From AP-15 sp963775875 (lineage in GTDB: Bacteria > Pseudomonadota > Alphaproteobacteria > ATCC43930 > CGMCC-115725): a stretch of 64,000 nt of DNA. Position 1 is the stretch's first letter, and the number at the start of each line of letters is the position of its first letter. The DNA is taken from NCBI GenBank assembly GCA_963775875.1, contig CAVZKP010000019.1:236748-300747 (forward strand), written 5' to 3'. The translations under genes and the position numbers were made by a program. Positions 61,189-64,000 of this stretch are shown here, piece by piece. Below the pieces are notes generated by a model, which saw only the letters and a list, made by a program, of their open reading frames with translations, searched no databases and was not told where the DNA came from.

Positions 61189-64000
61189 ATGAAAATACTG
61201 AGACTGTTCGAAGGTTGCAATTCAGAGCACAGCCTCAAGCCCCTTGATGTGCAGGAGCTCGCCGATCTTGAAGCGCTGCTGGTCGAGAAAAATGGCCGGC
61301 TCTATTTTCGCTGCCCGGTTCGAAACAGGGAAATTCTCGCGAAATCCGAAGAGGCGGTCCGGCAGCTTTGGATTCTGCGCCTCACCAAGCACTACGCGTA
61401 TCCTTTGGGCCGGCTGGCCGTCGAATATCCGATCACTTTCGGCCGTGATACCTCCAAGCGCGCTGACATCGTCATCTTCGACGCGGATCGCCCAACGGTG
61501 CCGTACGCGATCGTCGAGGTCAAGCAAGCCAAGTTCAAGGACGGCAAGGAACAGCTGCGCTCCTATACCCATGCCACGGGCGCGCCTCTCGCGCTCTGGA
61601 GCAACGGCGTACAAACATTCATTTGGCACCGCAAGAATCCCAACTACTTCGTCGAGATCCCCGAGCTCCCCACCGCGAGCCAAACGATCGACGACGTTGC
61701 GGGGCAGCCCTGGACGATCGAGACGCTCATCGAGAAGGAAAAGAGCCGAGAGCGTGAGGGCGCTAAGGCGCGCTCCTTACGAGATCTCATCGTGGAACTC
61801 GAAGACGAAGTCCTGGCGAACGCCGGCGTCGACGTGTTCGAGGAGGTCTTCAAGCTGATCTTCACGAAGCTCTACGACGAGATGGCCTGCTATCGCGGCA
61901 CATACAAATATCTGAGATTCCGCAATAGCAACACGGCGGCGCAGCTGAAAGTTGCAATTCAAACCCTGTTCGACGAGGCTCGCAAGAAATGGCCCGGCGT
62001 CTTCCCCGACGATGACAGAATCAGGTTGTCGGCTGATCACCTCCAGGTTTGCGTCGGCTCGCTCGAGGAGTGGAAGCTCTTCAACTCTAACCTCGACGTG
62101 ATTGACGACGCCTTCGAATACCTCGTCAACAAATCGGCAAAGGGGGAGAAAGGCCAATACTTCACGCCGCGCTGGGTCATCGACATGTGCGTTAAGATGC
62201 TCAACCCGCAGGAACAAGAGACGGTCATCGATCCGGCCTGCGGTTCGGCTGGCTTTACAGTGCACAGTATGTTCCACGTCTGGCGTCAGATCGTGAACGA
62301 TTTGGGCCTTCCTCTATCTCACCTCTTCACGATGGAGCAGAAACCGCCCCGCTGCCTCGACTACGTGACGGAGAAAGTCTTCGCCATCGACTTCGACGAG
62401 AAGAGCGTGCGCGTAGCCCGCTGCCTCAACCTGATCGCAGGCGACGGCGAGACCAACGTGCTCCATCTAAACACCCTCGACTGGACGAAATGGGACGAGA
62501 CGACCAAGCAGGACGAGTGGAACGATACCTACGGTCGGGGCTTCTCGCGGCTCCGACGCTTGCGCGAGAAACGCCAGGGGACTATCGCCATTTCAAGTTC
62601 GACGTGCTGATGGCGAATCCGCCCTTCGCAGGCGACATCAAGCAGAGCGACATGCTCTGCGCCCTACGATCTGGCGCACAAGGCCAACGGCAAGCTGGAG
62701 AGCGCCGTCGGCCGCGACCTCTTGTTCATCGAGCGAAACCTGGATTTTCTGAAGCCCGGTGGCCGTATGGCCATCGTGCTGCCGCAGGGCCGCTTCAACA
62801 ATGCGAGCGAACAGCGAGTGCGCGAGTTCATCGTCGAGCGGTGCCGCATCCTGGCCGTGGTCGGCCTGCACCCGAACTCGTTCAAGCCGCACACGGGTAC
62901 AAGGACCAGCGTACTCTTCGTCCAGAAATGGAACGACGATGGGGCTGCCGGACCGCTGTGTCCGATCGTAGAGGACTACGAGATCTTCTTCGCCACGCAA
63001 CGGGTAGAATCCGTAAATAACAGTGGCCAGAAGGTCTACGTTCGCGAAGCGGACGGAGCGCCGAAACGGGATGCGCACGGCCACTTCATCGTTGCGCATG
63101 ACCTCTTCAACCACGAGGGTCTTACACGGGACGGGATCGCGGAGGCTTTCGCCGAATTCGCGAAGAAGGGTTCCCGGAGTTTTTTTCCGCTAGGCCCCTT
63201 CGACTGCGCCCGGTTTGCGGCGCTATCGGAGGGGCTGGAAATAGCGGTAGTCAACTTGAGCGGACTGAATGATGAGCTGAGGTTTAATTCGCAATTCTTT
63301 CAAAAGCGATACCTCGCAGAAGATCGGGCACTTTCCAAGAAAATTACGAAGCCTATAGGGAGTGTCGCTTTCGTAACGGACGGACCGCACGGCTACCATG
63401 AGGTCGACGAGAAGTCGCGCGTGGCAATGCTCACCGCGAAATGCGCAGCAAATTGGTTTGCAAAGCGAGACGGAGCGGAGACGGTAGCCGATTGGGTGCG
63501 CGTAGCCAATCGGAGGTCGTATCTTGAAGAGGGCGACCTGATCCTGTCGACAAGAGGCACTGTGGGTAACTGCGCGGTCGTTGTTGCTGAATGCCTGCCC
63601 GCCATCATCGATCAGGATGTAGCCAGAATTTCTCTCTATGCGGGTTGCGAGTTCTCACCACAATATTTGTTATCATACCTCAACTCTCGATTCGGACAAG
63701 ACCACATCCAAAGGTTCGCATCCGGAATGGTGCAGCAGGGGCTCCCGTTGGCAAAACTTTGGGAGATCCCGGTGCCGTGCATCTGGAGGAGTTTCAACGT
63801 GCAGTCCAGAAGACCGTCTTTCGGGCACTGGAGCAGCGTCGCCTTTCAAGCACAAGTAGACCAGGCTAGACGTGTCTTCTTCTACGCTAGGGCTGGCTGA
63901 TTCGTCACCCGAGCCTCTGTCTTATTCGAGCTCAGCAGTGACTGTCCGGTCAGCCGCGCGTCTCGACGCTGAATACTTCATGCCTGCAAAGACGGAGGTG
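61189..64000 (+). CDS. Type IIG-like restriction-modification fusion: HsdR-N nuclease, N6-adenine methylase and HsdS-type specificity domains (frame breaks; runs off window)
   Basis: ATG 61189 has GAGGGG seven bases upstream. Residues about 60-175 form a PD-(D/E)XK domain of the HSDR_N type (YPITFGRD, ADIVIFDADRP, AIVEVKQAKFKDG). A helical region follows (NLDVIDDAFEYLVN, KGQYFTPRWVIDMCVKML), then the methylase with SAM motif VIDPACGSAGFTVHSM and, after a shift near 62570, catalytic NPPF in DVLMANPPFAGDIKQSD; another shift near 62657 precedes AIVLPQGRFNNASEQRVREF. From about 63230 on is a target-recognition domain (GDLILSTRGTVGN, FSPQYLLSYLNSRFGQDHIQ, LPLAKLWEIPVP), then, after shifts near 63777 and 63870, EEFQRAVQKTVFRALEQRRL and the start of a second one (SAARLDAEYFMPAK). 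The stop lies beyond the window. Confidence 0.82.

Overview
The window is GC-rich, densely packed bacterial chromosome. Gene content and order point to an alphaproteobacterium, most likely of the Rhodospirillales type: a yebC-ruvCAB-tolQRAB-pal-cpoB-tilS-ftsH-glmM-thiD run; a pckA/chvI-chvG/hprK-rapZ/EIIA-HPr-EI regulatory PTS cluster; a 6S RNA candidate beside zapA; and efp divergent from its lysyl-modifying enzyme epmA. No rRNA, tRNA or CRISPR array was recognised.

Layout. 0-4 kb: a truncated-looking secreted protein converging on a cupin gene, then DUF5996 and glycerol kinase. 4-8 kb: an operon of an orphan solute-binding protein, a sensor kinase and a response-regulator/nucleotide-cyclase fusion. 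8-14 kb: a MotA/MotB-like stator pair, inositol monophosphatase, efp/epmA, 6S RNA and zapA. 14-26 kb: a mosaic with two tandem NHL-repeat genes plus a third paralog further on, a RelB/YafQ toxin-antitoxin pair, a broken accessory gene, a transketolase remnant before gap, a minus-strand block (UBP zinc finger, cyclic-nucleotide-gated reductase, NHL gene, MFS transporter), then aldolase and thiE. 26-42 kb: Holliday-junction resolution, Tol-Pal envelope system, tRNA-Ile lysidine synthase, FtsH, GlmM and ThiD. 41.8-48 kb: a two-gene operon of a TIR-domain protein and a giant STAND NTPase with a transmembrane segment, a long array of 32-residue repeats and a terminal PDZ-like domain; this is the best candidate for an undescribed signalling or defence system. 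48-60 kb: PhzF, a SnoaL-like protein, a tartrate/malate-type dehydrogenase, PEP carboxykinase, ChvGI and the PTS cluster. 60-64 kb: a MazEF-like pair, dispersed repeats with an antitoxin relic, and a nuclease-methylase-specificity fusion (type IIG-like restriction-modification) that runs off the window end.

A pervasive oddity is that at least 15 conserved genes, on both strands, including normally essential ones, are interrupted by one-base shifts (nearly all insertions) after which perfectly conserved sequence resumes in another frame. I annotate them as single genes and regard the shifts as probable indel errors in the underlying sequence rather than pseudogenes. Coordinates of such genes span all frames.
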